NCBI GenBank assembly: GCA_964633715.1 | Contig: CAZWHQ010000013.1 | Coordinates: forward strand, 22,823-86,822 | Direction: 5' to 3' | Origin: JAUWVG01 sp964633715 | Lineage (GTDB): Bacteria; Acidobacteriota; Aminicenantia; Aminicenantales; Aminicenantaceae | DNA: 64,000 nucleotides | In this document: positions 1-9,361 of the stretch, piece by piece | How the letters are laid out: the number at the start of each line of letters is the position of its first letter | Position numbering within the stretch: the first letter of the stretch is position 1 | Program-made: the position numbers and the translations under genes | Notes under the pieces: model-generated | Database searches by the model: none | What the model was told of the DNA's origin: nothing | Seen by the model: only the letters and a program-made list of their open reading frames with translations

Positions 1-1
1 A

Positions 2-1018
2 GCCGTCGAGTTTGATTGGGGAAAAAGGCATATCAATTGGGCTTACCACCCTCTGTCTCCCGCTCTCGGAAGCCTCCTCAATGTTTTTATCGGATCTCCC
101 TTTTGGTCTCTATGGATTATCAATCAGATAGCTCTTCTGATCATCCTGATCGGATTCTCCTATTGGAGCCGTGCCCATCTACCGGAGAAAGAAAAAAATC
201 TATCGGCTTGGCTTCTTCTCCTTTTTTTCATCCTTCCACCCTTATTCTACTTTGTAAACTTTGTCATACTCCCCGCATTATTGATTGGCGCCGTTTTTTT
301 CTCCTTTCGGACCTGGTTAAAAGACCCACAGGAAAAACGGGCCGCATTCTGGGTTCTTGTTTCCAGCTGTTTCTTATTAGGTTTCAGCCGCTTTCAAGGA
401 CTTTTAACCAATGCTGCGTGTATTGTTCTCATTTTGATATTAATATTCTGGTATAAAAAACCTTTGGGAAGGGGCAAAATCGCCATCCTGATCTCGGCAA
501 ACGTTCTTCCTCTGCTGATAACCATGGGACTATTTAAATACTATGCCAATGATCCGTTCGCCTGGGCAAAAATTCAAGAATCCTGGGGGGTATCTCTTGT
601 CACTCCATGGTTCCCGATTATCAGATACTGGAAAAGCGGTGTCATTTTTAATCTCCAGGGCGACGACCTATTCTTTTCCTATTTTCGTGTTTTAGTGTTT
701 CTCGTTTTTACTTTTTTTGCGGCAAAAGTCATTTTAACCAAAAAATATTTCCTGAAAGACTTTATATCCCGCACCTACCGTAATTCCTTCATCAACCTCT
801 ATTTTGTCGCCCTTTCCTTCGGGCTGGTCGTCCTCATTTACTTCACAAACCTCATGGTTGGAAACCACAGATTAGCGACACTCGCTTTTCTGTGTGTTTT
901 GATATGGCTGGAGCAGAGCCGGAGTCGTGTAAGCCGCTTTGCGCTTCTTTTTCTGTTATTCGTCAGAATTTCAGAATTCACCTTATTTTTCCTGGGATTA
1001 AAAGCTTTCATCTGGTAA
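2..1018 (+). CDS. Polytopic membrane protein, probable GT-C glycosyltransferase (5' truncated)
   Basis: The reading frame is open from base 2 to the TAA at 1016-1018, so the gene begins before the window and only about 338 C-terminal codons are seen. The visible part is a chain of hydrophobic segments separated by short charged loops, ending in a membrane segment. Near the window edge the frame reads ...FDWGKRHINWAYHPLSP, with an acidic/YHP-type loop reminiscent of PMT/ArnT-like GT-C transferases that use polyprenyl-phosphate sugars. It sits first in a run of surface-polysaccharide genes on the same strand. Membrane localisation is directly supported; the GT-C assignment is inference from composition and context. 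Confidence 0.7.
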   Translation, partial: AVEFDWGKRHINWAYHPLSPALGSLLNVFIGSPFWSLWIINQIALLIILIGFSYWSRAHLPEKEKNLSAWLLLLFFILPPLFYFVNFVILPALLIGAVFFSFRTWLKDPQEKRAAFWVLVSSCFLLGFSRFQGLLTNAACIVLILILIFWYKKPLGRGKIAILISANVLPLLITMGLFKYYANDPFAWAKIQESWGVSLVTPWFPIIRYWKSGVIFNLQGDDLFFSYFRVLVFLVFTFFAAKVILTKKYFLKDFISRTYRNSFINLYFVALSFGLVVLIYFTNLMVGNHRLATLAFLCVLIWLEQSRSRVSRFALLFLLFVRISEFTLFFLGLKAFIW

Positions 1019-1046
1019 TGTTTTGTTAAGGTAGAGGCCGGCAAGA

Positions 1047-2081
1047 ATGGAAAGCGCAAAAGTCAGTTTTATTGTCGTCAACTGGAACGGCAAAGAAACT
1101 ATAGCCAGCTGTCTGGATTCTATCCTTTCTCAAACCTATCCAAACAAAGAAATCATCTTTATCGATAATTTTTCTTCTGATGGATCGCTGGAGCTTGTCA
1201 GGGAAAAATACCGTGTCGATAAACTTATCGCCCTGGACAGGAATTACGGCTATGCCAGAGCCAATAATATCGGATTCAAACAAACACATGGAGAATATAT
1301 CGCTCTTGTCAACAATGATGCCATCTTGGCCCCGGATTGGCTGGAGAAAGCTTTCGCTGTTTTTGAAAAAGGTGACACAAAAAATGTCGGCAGCGTGGCC
1401 ACAAAAATTATCAACCACTATCAGAGACATCTCATCGATACCGCAGGAGCAGAATATTTGGGTTTTGGAGCAGGATGGGATTATAAAAACCTGCCTGTGG
1501 ACTCAAAAGAAGTCAATCAAAGAAAAGAAGTGTTTGGCGCCTGTGCCACAGCAGCCCTTTACAAAAAAAGTATCCTCGACAAAGTCGGGCTTTTTGATCC
1601 CAACTATTTTATCTATTTTGAAGATACAGATCTGTCCTTTAAGCTCAGATTATTCGGTTACACATGCGTTTATGAACCAACGGCTGTTTGCTATCACTAT
1701 GGAGGTGACAAAAGAGATAAGAACAGCAAGTATTACATCGAGTTTGGAAGAAGAAATATTGAATTTCTCTTTTTTAAGAACATGCAGGGTTACCTGTTTT
1801 CCAAATATTTTTTGAGCCATACTGCCTATGAATTTGTTCTTTTTCTCTACTTTTTGTCGATAGGGAAAGGGATCCCCTTTTTGAAGGCAAAGATTCAATT
1901 TCTTAAAAGTCTGGGTTATCTCCTCCAAGAAAGGAAGAAGCTGAAAGCTGCATTGATAGATTCAGAGAAATTTAAAGATATAACCCGGATCGAGCACTAT
2001 TTTCTTCGCACCAGACGTGGCCTTTGGGATAAAGTTCTCAAAGCCTTAAGAGGTTATGGCGCCTCTATGAACATAAATTAG
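1047..2081 (+). CDS. GT2 family glycosyltransferase (WbbL-like)
   Basis: This 344-residue protein has a GT-A fold glycosyltransferase 2 domain over roughly residues 5-240. It opens with the nucleotide-sugar motif VSFIVVNWNGKE and has the IDNFSSDGS loop, the metal-binding NND near residue 90 and the acceptor-side FEDTDLSFKLRLFGY motif. This layout is typical of rhamnosyltransferase-like WbbL enzymes that add a sugar to a growing O-chain or lipid-linked acceptor on the cytoplasmic face. The C-terminal 100 residues contain an amphipathic or hydrophobic stretch that may dock on the membrane. An AGAGG lies about 10 bases before the ATG. The sugar donor cannot be told from sequence. Confidence 0.88.
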   Translation: MESAKVSFIVVNWNGKETIASCLDSILSQTYPNKEIIFIDNFSSDGSLELVREKYRVDKLIALDRNYGYARANNIGFKQTHGEYIALVNNDAILAPDWLEKAFAVFEKGDTKNVGSVATKIINHYQRHLIDTAGAEYLGFGAGWDYKNLPVDSKEVNQRKEVFGACATAALYKKSILDKVGLFDPNYFIYFEDTDLSFKLRLFGYTCVYEPTAVCYHYGGDKRDKNSKYYIEFGRRNIEFLFFKNMQGYLFSKYFLSHTAYEFVLFLYFLSIGKGIPFLKAKIQFLKSLGYLLQERKKLKAALIDSEKFKDITRIEHYFLRTRRGLWDKVLKALRGYGASMNIN

Positions 2082-2093
2082 TCTTCTAACAAA

Positions 2094-3305
2094 ATGGCCG
2101 AACAAAAACGTCTCCTTTTTTTAAACAGGAGTTTCTACCCTGATGTGGAGGCCACCGGCCAATTTTTAACTGAGCTCTGTGAAGAACTGGAGAAGGATTT
2201 CAAGGTCTATGTCATCTGCGGCAACCCTCTCTATAGAAAAGTTAAAAATTGGAGACTTATCCATAAAACATCTCATAGAAATATCACCATATGGAGGGTT
2301 AACAACACAACTCTTCCCAAAAGGTTTTTCCCGGCCCGAGTGATCAATCTTATTTCATACTTTATTCCCTGTTTCCTCTGGACGTTTCTGATCAAAAGGA
2401 TGGATTGTATCATTGCCGAAACAGATCCTCCTCTTCTCGCATCTATTGCCTATGTCTACAGCAAGATTCACCGCTGCCCTTTTATCTACTACTCTCAGGA
2501 CATCTGGCCTCAGGTGGGCATTGTGAATGAGGGCATGACAAACCCCCTCATCACAACTATTTTAAAAGGCATAAACGGATTCCTCTATAAGAAGGCCGAT
2601 CGAATTATTGTCCTTGGCCGGGACATGAAAAAGAGACTGGAAGAGGAAAATTTTATTCCCGCCCAAAAAATTGGAATCGTGGAAAATTGGGCCGATCCAA
2701 AAAAGATCTATCCCATTCAAAGAGAAGATAACAGGTTTTTGCAAAAACATGCCCTCGAGAACAGGTTTATTGTGATGTACTCTGGAAATATCGGGCTCTC
2801 ACAGGATCTTAAAAATATCATTCATGTCGCTGACACCCTCAAAAAAAACAAAAACATTTTGTTCGTTTTAATAGGAGAAGGAGCCTCTAAAGAAAAGTTG
2901 ATCCAAAAAGCCGAGGCCCTAGGGCTATCTAATGTGAAATTCCTCCCTTATCAAAAAAAAGAAATGTTGAAATTTTCTCTCAATGCCGCGCATATCCATC
3001 TCATCACGCTGAAAAAAGGGATGAAAGGTTATATCGTTCCCAGCAAAGTCTACGGTATTCTGGCATCGGGCAGACCATTTATTGCGGCTGTGGACAAAAA
3101 CTCTGAAATTGACAGGATCGTCAGGGATTTTCACTGCGGCCTGACTGTCTCTCCCTCAAATGTCTCCGCATTAAAGGAGGCTGTTCTCTGGGCTTTTTTT
3201 AACAAAGAAAAAATTGAAGAGATGGGAAAGAACGGCAGAAAAGCCCTGGAAACTTTTTACTCAAGAAAAATCTGCACACAAAAATTTAAAGATATCGTCA
3301 GTTGA
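2094..3305 (+). CDS. GT4 family glycosyltransferase (WcaI/WbuB-like)
   Basis: This 403-residue GT-B protein starts RLLFLNRSFYPDVEATGQ, the usual N-terminus of WcaI/WbuB-like GT4 enzymes. The donor-binding C-terminal half runs from about residue 220, with the conserved VMYSGNIGLSQ strand and the VPSKVYGILASGRPFIA segment that carries the nucleotide-sugar contacts. It probably transfers a sugar or amino sugar to a lipid-linked intermediate at the inner face of the membrane. It starts 12 bases after the preceding glycosyltransferase and has no clear Shine-Dalgarno, so translational coupling is plausible. Donor and acceptor are unknown. Confidence 0.88.
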   Translation: MAEQKRLLFLNRSFYPDVEATGQFLTELCEELEKDFKVYVICGNPLYRKVKNWRLIHKTSHRNITIWRVNNTTLPKRFFPARVINLISYFIPCFLWTFLIKRMDCIIAETDPPLLASIAYVYSKIHRCPFIYYSQDIWPQVGIVNEGMTNPLITTILKGINGFLYKKADRIIVLGRDMKKRLEEENFIPAQKIGIVENWADPKKIYPIQREDNRFLQKHALENRFIVMYSGNIGLSQDLKNIIHVADTLKKNKNILFVLIGEGASKEKLIQKAEALGLSNVKFLPYQKKEMLKFSLNAAHIHLITLKKGMKGYIVPSKVYGILASGRPFIAAVDKNSEIDRIVRDFHCGLTVSPSNVSALKEAVLWAFFNKEKIEEMGKNGRKALETFYSRKICTQKFKDIVS

Positions 3306-3412
3306 AAAATAAAAAAATAATCATCAAAAATAGACGGACCGGAGATGGAATTTCCTGTCGGCCCACAGAACATCGGTCAGTTTGTTTTTCCCGTCTCCCA
3401 TTAGAGGCATAA

Positions 3413-5389
3413 ATGAACAAAAAAAAACAATTGAATATATCCATACATCTTGTGATCCTCTTAGCCATATCCATCCTAACGATTTTTTTGTTTTTTAAAT
3501 TTTCAACAGAAGATTCCTATATCACATACAGGTATGCACAAAATTTTGCCGATGGAAAAGGATTCTTTTATAATCCTGGGGAAGAATTCCTGGGGACAAC
3601 CGCACCTTTTTACGGATTAATCCTGGCCCTTTTTGGATCCCTAGGTTTTTCTATACCCTCTATAGGAGGGATCCTGAGTGTGCTCTCCCTAAGTCTAGCC
3701 GTTTTTTTCCTGTATCTCTTAACCTTAAAGAAGGGCTATCCTCTGGTAGGCCTGCTTTGTGGATTGTTCATTTTTCTGAATCCCTGGTTCTTGCAGTCCT
3801 TTGGAAGTGAAACCTATTTTCAGCTTCTGATGATTATGGCCGCATTTTACTTTTATGATCAAAAAAAATACATTTCCGCCACCATCTTTTCGGCTTTGGC
3901 CTTTCTCACCCGGCCGGATGGAATAATCCTTGTGGCTATTATTTTTATAGACTATGTTTTCAGAAACAAAAAGATTCCTGTTAAAGAAATTATTATTTTT
4001 ATTCTCATTTGTTTGCCTTTTTTTCTCTTCTATTATATCCAATTCCATGCATTTCTTCCCAGTACAATGGAGGCCAAGCAGGCCCAGTATGCTTCAGGTT
4101 TATGGAGGAATTTTTTACCGGGCACAATTCACTTTGCCATCCTTCTCGTTAAGCAGACCCGTCTGCTTCTTTTTTTAGCCCCTTTGTTTATGATTGGTGC
4201 AGTGATTATGTTTTTCTCCCGTAAAATCTGGTTTTTGATCGCCTCCTGGGCTGTGCTGCATACGCTCGGATATACTGTTCTAAAAGTTCCCTTTTACCAC
4301 TGGTATCCCATCCCTCTCCTGACATTTTTGATGCTGGCCAGCGCGTTCAGCATCCATTTTGTCATCTGTGCCCCTCGTTTTTTTACGGAGAATTTGACAA
4401 AAAAGTGGAGGGGACGATTACTCAATCATGAGATCAACGTTACCGCCGCTCCGGTCAAAGATATCAGCCCTCAGCTCAAATGGATCCACAGAACTCTATC
4501 CGGACTGATTATTGTCTTGATTTTCGCTTCTTTGGTTGGAGGGATAAAAGCTTACAGCAAGACATACAGAACATTTCCGTTCCCAAAGCTTGAACTGTAC
4601 ACAAAGGCCGGCCAATGGACAGCGGAAAACACGCCACCCGGCTCCAGCATCGCCTTTCTTGAAGTTGGATACTTCGGCTATTTTTCTCAAAGAAAAATAA
4701 TCGATCTTGTGGGTTTGGTCACTCCAGGCGTGTCTCAACATATTCGAAACAGAAATTTTCAATGGGCTGTTATTACCTACGAACCCGATTATTATATTTA
4801 TAACTCTGAATTTGAAGGCTGGCTTAATCCAACCATTAACCAGCCGTGGTTTATAAAAAGCTATGAAGAAATCGAGGAACTCAGCCAGCCCGGTTATCCT
4901 TTTTGCCTTAAAATATTTAAAAAGGTTCTGGACTTTAGAAGCTCCTCCATTCTGAAAACCGATATTCTTCAAGAGGAGTCAAGCGCTCCTGTTGGAGAGA
5001 TTACAGGAGAAGTAGAGATTGGACAGACCTTTTATTCCAGCAACAACAAGTTGAGTCGAATCGACGTCATGCTCGCAACCTATAATCGAGAAAACACTCA
5101 AGAGGTTATCTTTCACTTGAAAAAATCCCCCTCGGACAAAGAGGATATCTATACAAAAACATTCCAGGCTGCCAGTGTAAAGGACAATACCTACCGAACA
5201 TTTGAATTTCCGCCCATTCCCGACTCTGCAGGACAATTTTATTATTTTTCCATTGAATCTCCTCTATCGAAAATAGGAGATGCCATCACAATTTGGTCCA
5301 GCAAACAGGATAGATACGAAAAGGGATCAATGGTTAGAAATGGGAAAAGTTTGAGGGGGGACCTCAGATTTATTACCTATTATTACTAA
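3413..5389 (+). CDS. GT-C-like membrane glycosyltransferase with C-terminal extracytoplasmic domain
   Basis: The protein has 658 residues. The first ~40 contain a membrane segment followed by STEDSYITYRYAQNFADGKG, which matches the first-loop EDsYITyRYA...G.G..yN.GE..lGtTaP signature of ArnT/AftB-like GT-C transferases using polyprenyl-phosphate donors. About ten hydrophobic segments extend to residue ~385. A soluble part follows, and residues ~524-658 form a beta-rich domain (GQTFYSSNNKLSRIDVMLAT...) that recurs in the separate protein at 20520-21506. Start is ATG after AGAGG (6-base gap). The 3' end overlaps the convergent YfhO-like gene by 17 bases. Membrane GT role is likely; the tail domain is unnamed to me. 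Confidence 0.8.
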   Translation: MNKKKQLNISIHLVILLAISILTIFLFFKFSTEDSYITYRYAQNFADGKGFFYNPGEEFLGTTAPFYGLILALFGSLGFSIPSIGGILSVLSLSLAVFFLYLLTLKKGYPLVGLLCGLFIFLNPWFLQSFGSETYFQLLMIMAAFYFYDQKKYISATIFSALAFLTRPDGIILVAIIFIDYVFRNKKIPVKEIIIFILICLPFFLFYYIQFHAFLPSTMEAKQAQYASGLWRNFLPGTIHFAILLVKQTRLLLFLAPLFMIGAVIMFFSRKIWFLIASWAVLHTLGYTVLKVPFYHWYPIPLLTFLMLASAFSIHFVICAPRFFTENLTKKWRGRLLNHEINVTAAPVKDISPQLKWIHRTLSGLIIVLIFASLVGGIKAYSKTYRTFPFPKLELYTKAGQWTAENTPPGSSIAFLEVGYFGYFSQRKIIDLVGLVTPGVSQHIRNRNFQWAVITYEPDYYIYNSEFEGWLNPTINQPWFIKSYEEIEELSQPGYPFCLKIFKKVLDFRSSSILKTDILQEESSAPVGEITGEVEIGQTFYSSNNKLSRIDVMLATYNRENTQEVIFHLKKSPSDKEDIYTKTFQAASVKDNTYRTFEFPPIPDSAGQFYYFSIESPLSKIGDAITIWSSKQDRYEKGSMVRNGKSLRGDLRFITYYY

Positions 5390-8174
5390 ACCCAGGCCGC
5401 CGGTGAATAAACAGAAATCCAAGAAAGGCCGCAGATAAAAACGTCAACAGTGCTCCCAGATAGAAGGTAAAGGGTCTGTAAAAAAACTCAAGCTCATACC
5501 TTCCTTTTGGAATAAAAACAGCTCTCAGGGCACTAAAAGCTGGATATATGGGTACTCTCTTCCCGTTTAACTTGGCTTTCCATCCGGGATAATAGGCATC
5601 GCTCAAGATAAAAACTCCATTTTCCGTGGTTTCCACATCGATCTTTACTTTATTGGGCTGAATATCAAGAAAAGAAATTTTTGAACGGCCTTGCCGGTCG
5701 ATTCTCAAACCCGGGCGGTCGTCACCTTCAATTAAAGCTGTTTTTTTGTACAGGAGAGGCTCTTTTCTCATTATTTCCAGAGCCTCATGAAAATCTTTGA
5801 CCTGTTTGATATCGTAAAGCATAAATCCTCTATCCGAGGCTTTTTTGTTTTTATAAACTAGAGCATGATGGAAAAAAACCTCTTCATAAGGAAAACTCTC
5901 CTGATTATTGGTGATTCTGAGATCTCCATAAAAAAACGACCTGTCCTCTCTTTTTTTTGCTCCTGGATTTTTTAACGTGAAATTGATGACGACATCTTGA
6001 CCGGCAAATTTGCTCAAATCGACTTCTAATGGAAAAAAATCTTGATCTTCTGCTCTGTGAGCCATAAATGTTTTATCATAGACAACTTCAATCCAACTTC
6101 CTTTTTTTACGGATATTGTTAAAAAGAGATGGTTGTTGGGATCTTCTCTCTCTCTCCAGTCGAAATCAAAAGCAAAAGATGTCGCTCTTAGATAGACATC
6201 TCCATAGGGTAATCGAACCGGGACATCAACAGAAGAGTTTGACAGCTGTTCCCATCCCGAATGTGTATAGAAAAAATTATTCCCCTTTTGTGTGTAAAAC
6301 ATGGAAGGATTATCAAACAAACTGTTTATTTTAAAAGAACGGGCATAATCCGGATCTATCAGCATTGAATCCATAACAGACTCCATAATGTAGTATCTCG
6401 TATTTAATAAATCGAGATTCGGATTATTCAGCATTTTTTCTTTCCCTAATGTTTGACCCATACCGCTGTTAAATTTTGGGCTTACCAATCGAGAGAGGAG
6501 CAAAGTGGCCCGTTTCACTCTCATGGCGAATATTCTGTTGATTGTGGGAATCGGGTAGACTAAATTGTTATTGGGAGAAAGTGTATCCAGAATACCAAGT
6601 GCTCGATAGGGCAAACTTTGCTCGGCAAGAAAACGCGTGTAGGGGGCTTTGTCATTTATCTGGAATCTAGTCCTGTAATATTGATGGTTATTTAATCTCA
6701 ATTCCCCAACCATCAAGAGCAGCAGAAGAATTACAGCCCCGTTTATGAAAAATTTTCTTGTTCTTGTTCTCTTCATAAGGATCAAGAAAAAGCCCACAAA
6801 GACAAACACTATTGACAAGTAAAAAAGTGTTTGCCCGTTATCTGCGGATTGAAAAAAAGATTTTTTAGTGATTTTTAAAAAAAGTGCATAAGGTGTCACA
6901 CAACAGAGTAAAAACCCACCAAGTCTAATTATTTTATTTTTTGCTCCTTTGATATCTTCAACCAAATACATCAAGGAAAAAGACAGTAAAACAGCAGCGG
7001 CATAATAAATCAGCGAACTGTATTTCACGAAATTTATATCGCTAAAAAACGGCAAAGTGCCGATCCATTTTATGTAAGGGGCATTACACATCTTACTGAT
7101 TACAAAAAACAGCAAAACAAAATGAAACGCCACTATCTTTTCTCGGCTCTGCCATCTTTTTCTGAAGAGATTCACCAGGGAGTAAAATACAAGAGAGAGA
7201 CAGAGATACCCGATATAGTTCGGACCTCCAAATATCTGGTCGGGAGTGAGGATCCAGGCTAAAAATTTCTTAAAGGGTAAAAAAGTCTCAACGCCCATCC
7301 GTCCAACCGTGCCTCTACTGACAGAATTCTTCCAAAATTCCAGAAAAGGAATCAATTTTACTGAAGAGAGCAAAAGACTCAGGCCTAAAGCCCCAACATA
7401 GGAAAGAAAAAAATAGGATTTCTTCAAAAAATCATATTCTCTCTTCAGGAAAACGATAAAGACAAAATAGAGGGATACAAACAGATGGATAAGAATAAAT
7501 TCATTCGGATTGCCGCCAAAAAAAGAGCCCGCACTGCAGAGAATAAAGCCTACAAGATATCTTCTATCACTTGAAAGATGAAATTTAGACAAAAAATAAA
7601 CCATCGGGGCCAGCCACATGGTGACATTGAGATGGTCCATATCGATAAAGGCAAAAAAATGAGAATTCAACATGTATACAGATGCTCCTGCCAGCGCTGC
7701 CCAAAAATAACACCGGTATAATCGAAGAATAAGAAAAAGAAAAAAACCGGAAATAAAAAGTCTCAACAGCAAAAAAATGTCATACATAATCAATGAGGGA
7801 AAAATTTTAAAGAGATAAATCGGGAGAAAAAATGTTGAAGAATTCAAATCCGCATTATAGGGTCGACCCAATCCGCTGTATGGATTCCACAAGGGGAGTT
7901 GGCGGTTTTTAAGATAAAAATTTTCCAAATAGGCTGCAGGTAAATTGATTTGATTGGCCGCAACGGGATCAACGGTCGGAAACGTCCCGGCCACAAACCA
8001 ATATGTTCCCGGATAATGATACTGGCCCAATTTATAACTTCTTTCAATGGTTGTCATAAAAGAGTTCCCCTTAAAAACCACAGAGTGAAAATAAACCACC
8101 AAAAGGAGAATAAGGAAAAGGGCGGCAAAGATTTTCTCCTTGAAAGGGATTCCTTGTGCGTTAAGGGTAGGCAT
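5373..8174 (-). CDS. YfhO family membrane protein
   Basis: This 933-residue protein has about a dozen membrane segments in its first ~480 residues, a periplasmic part, and a final membrane helix before a basic tail. The C-terminal signature SDAYYPGWKAKLNGKRVPIY...RAVFIPKGRYELEFFYRP is the hallmark of the YfhO family (PF09586), relatives of GT-C glycosyltransferases implicated in glycosylating envelope polymers such as lipoteichoic acid. Residues ~640-780 carry an additional beta-rich insert. It is the distal gene of a three-gene minus-strand block and is followed convergently by the GT-C gene with a 17-base overlap. Enzymatic function is inferred from family only. Confidence 0.85.
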   Translation of the reverse strand: MPTLNAQGIPFKEKIFAALFLILLLVVYFHSVVFKGNSFMTTIERSYKLGQYHYPGTYWFVAGTFPTVDPVAANQINLPAAYLENFYLKNRQLPLWNPYSGLGRPYNADLNSSTFFLPIYLFKIFPSLIMYDIFLLLRLFISGFFLFLILRLYRCYFWAALAGASVYMLNSHFFAFIDMDHLNVTMWLAPMVYFLSKFHLSSDRRYLVGFILCSAGSFFGGNPNEFILIHLFVSLYFVFIVFLKREYDFLKKSYFFLSYVGALGLSLLLSSVKLIPFLEFWKNSVSRGTVGRMGVETFLPFKKFLAWILTPDQIFGGPNYIGYLCLSLVFYSLVNLFRKRWQSREKIVAFHFVLLFFVISKMCNAPYIKWIGTLPFFSDINFVKYSSLIYYAAAVLLSFSLMYLVEDIKGAKNKIIRLGGFLLCCVTPYALFLKITKKSFFQSADNGQTLFYLSIVFVFVGFFLILMKRTRTRKFFINGAVILLLLLMVGELRLNNHQYYRTRFQINDKAPYTRFLAEQSLPYRALGILDTLSPNNNLVYPIPTINRIFAMRVKRATLLLSRLVSPKFNSGMGQTLGKEKMLNNPNLDLLNTRYYIMESVMDSMLIDPDYARSFKINSLFDNPSMFYTQKGNNFFYTHSGWEQLSNSSVDVPVRLPYGDVYLRATSFAFDFDWREREDPNNHLFLTISVKKGSWIEVVYDKTFMAHRAEDQDFFPLEVDLSKFAGQDVVINFTLKNPGAKKREDRSFFYGDLRITNNQESFPYEEVFFHHALVYKNKKASDRGFMLYDIKQVKDFHEALEIMRKEPLLYKKTALIEGDDRPGLRIDRQGRSKISFLDIQPNKVKIDVETTENGVFILSDAYYPGWKAKLNGKRVPIYPAFSALRAVFIPKGRYELEFFYRPFTFYLGALLTFLSAAFLGFLFIHRRPGFSNNR

Positions 8175-8182
8175 GGGCTGCT

Positions 8183-9361
8183 TTAACTAAAATATTTCTC
8201 CCGAAGAACTTGAATGACTTCCGCAGGTTCGATTTTTTTCAGACATAAATTATCCACACAGGAGGTATCCTTGTTTGAATAAACGTTGAGGCAGGGGCTG
8301 CAGTGCAGTCCTGAATAAAATGTATAATTTTTATCGCCGGGATGTCCATAGGCATAGGGTGATTCCGGTCCAAAAAAACTGACGTTTGGCAAACCACAGG
8401 CTTCGGCAATATGCAGGGGTCCGCTGTCATTGCCAAAGTATAAATAGCTTTTTTTCATCAAAGAGATCAGTTCTTTCAGGGATATTTGACCGGCAAGGTT
8501 TATCATTCTTTTTTTATCGGCTGATATTCTTCTTTCCAGCTCTGAAACGTAGGGAATATCCTCCTTTCCTCCTAAAAGCAGGATTTTAACGTTGGGCTGG
8601 CTGAGCAAAAAAGAAATAACTTTTTGATAATACTCCATTGGCCACTTTCTGATATCCGACATCTCGCTGGCATTGATGTTTATATGGACCAGCACATCCT
8701 TTCCAATTTGGACTCGATGTCTCTCCAGGAGATCTGATATGTTTTTTTCCGAATCGGCGCTCTCCTCAAGCCCAACGATGGGCAGGCTTTCCCGCGAAGG
8801 CTCTATTCCAATTATTTTGAGGAAATTGCAAAATTTATGACTAATATGGGTAGCGTTTTCATAAGAAATAATTCTGTGACAGAGCCTTTTGCTGTATTCA
8901 TGTCTTCCTCCAAAACAGAGCACCATTTTCGATTTTGAAAGAGCGGATAATATCAAGGAAAAATTTGAAAAAAACTCTAAATTAAACACAATATCATACT
9001 TCGACTTCCTGATTTGACGAAAATTTTTCACCAATGAGAGAATAAATCTACCCGGAGAACTCTTCTCTAAACTAATGGTTTTATCGATCAAGGGGATGGA
9101 CTCGCAAACCGGAACATTGCTCGAAAAGGTCAAAAAATGGATTTGACATTTTGGATAATTCTTTTTTATCTCTGCCATAAGGGGCGTTGTCATTATAATT
9201 GACCCAAATCCCAGGAATTTGATGACAAGAACCTTGTCGATACTCTTTGGAATTGATTGGTCCTGTCGGCTTTTTCCTCTTAATTTATTCGGAAACGCCA
9301 GCATATGGCACAGAAAAAAACCCGCATACTGGTCGATTCTTCTCATCAACGAAAATTTCAT
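8183..9361 (-). CDS. GT9 family glycosyltransferase (ADP-heptose:LPS heptosyltransferase-like)
   Basis: This 392-residue GT-B protein of the RfaF/WaaF (GT9) family has an N-terminal domain with KVLVIKFLGFGSIIMTTPL. The C-terminal donor domain contains the diagnostic YFGNDSGPLHIAEACGLP and FFGPESPYAYGHPGD motifs, in which the D-S-G-P-x-H loop binds the ADP-sugar phosphates. A cysteine-rich C-terminus (CSPCLN, CVDNLCLKKI) is seen in many GT9 proteins of non-enterobacterial phyla. It probably adds a heptose or heptose-like sugar to LPS core or a related acceptor in the cytoplasm. Its start overlaps the upstream YfhO-like gene by 4 bases (ATGA), so the block is an operon. Confidence 0.88.
   Translation of the reverse strand: MKFSLMRRIDQYAGFFLCHMLAFPNKLRGKSRQDQSIPKSIDKVLVIKFLGFGSIIMTTPLMAEIKKNYPKCQIHFLTFSSNVPVCESIPLIDKTISLEKSSPGRFILSLVKNFRQIRKSKYDIVFNLEFFSNFSLILSALSKSKMVLCFGGRHEYSKRLCHRIISYENATHISHKFCNFLKIIGIEPSRESLPIVGLEESADSEKNISDLLERHRVQIGKDVLVHININASEMSDIRKWPMEYYQKVISFLLSQPNVKILLLGGKEDIPYVSELERRISADKKRMINLAGQISLKELISLMKKSYLYFGNDSGPLHIAEACGLPNVSFFGPESPYAYGHPGDKNYTFYSGLHCSPCLNVYSNKDTSCVDNLCLKKIEPAEVIQVLREKYFS

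Noticed and set aside
16..456. Open frame of 146 codons at the left edge
   Set aside because: It overlaps the truncated membrane-protein frame that is open from base 2 to 1018 and has coherent hydrophobic helices; the 146-codon frame has no such character.
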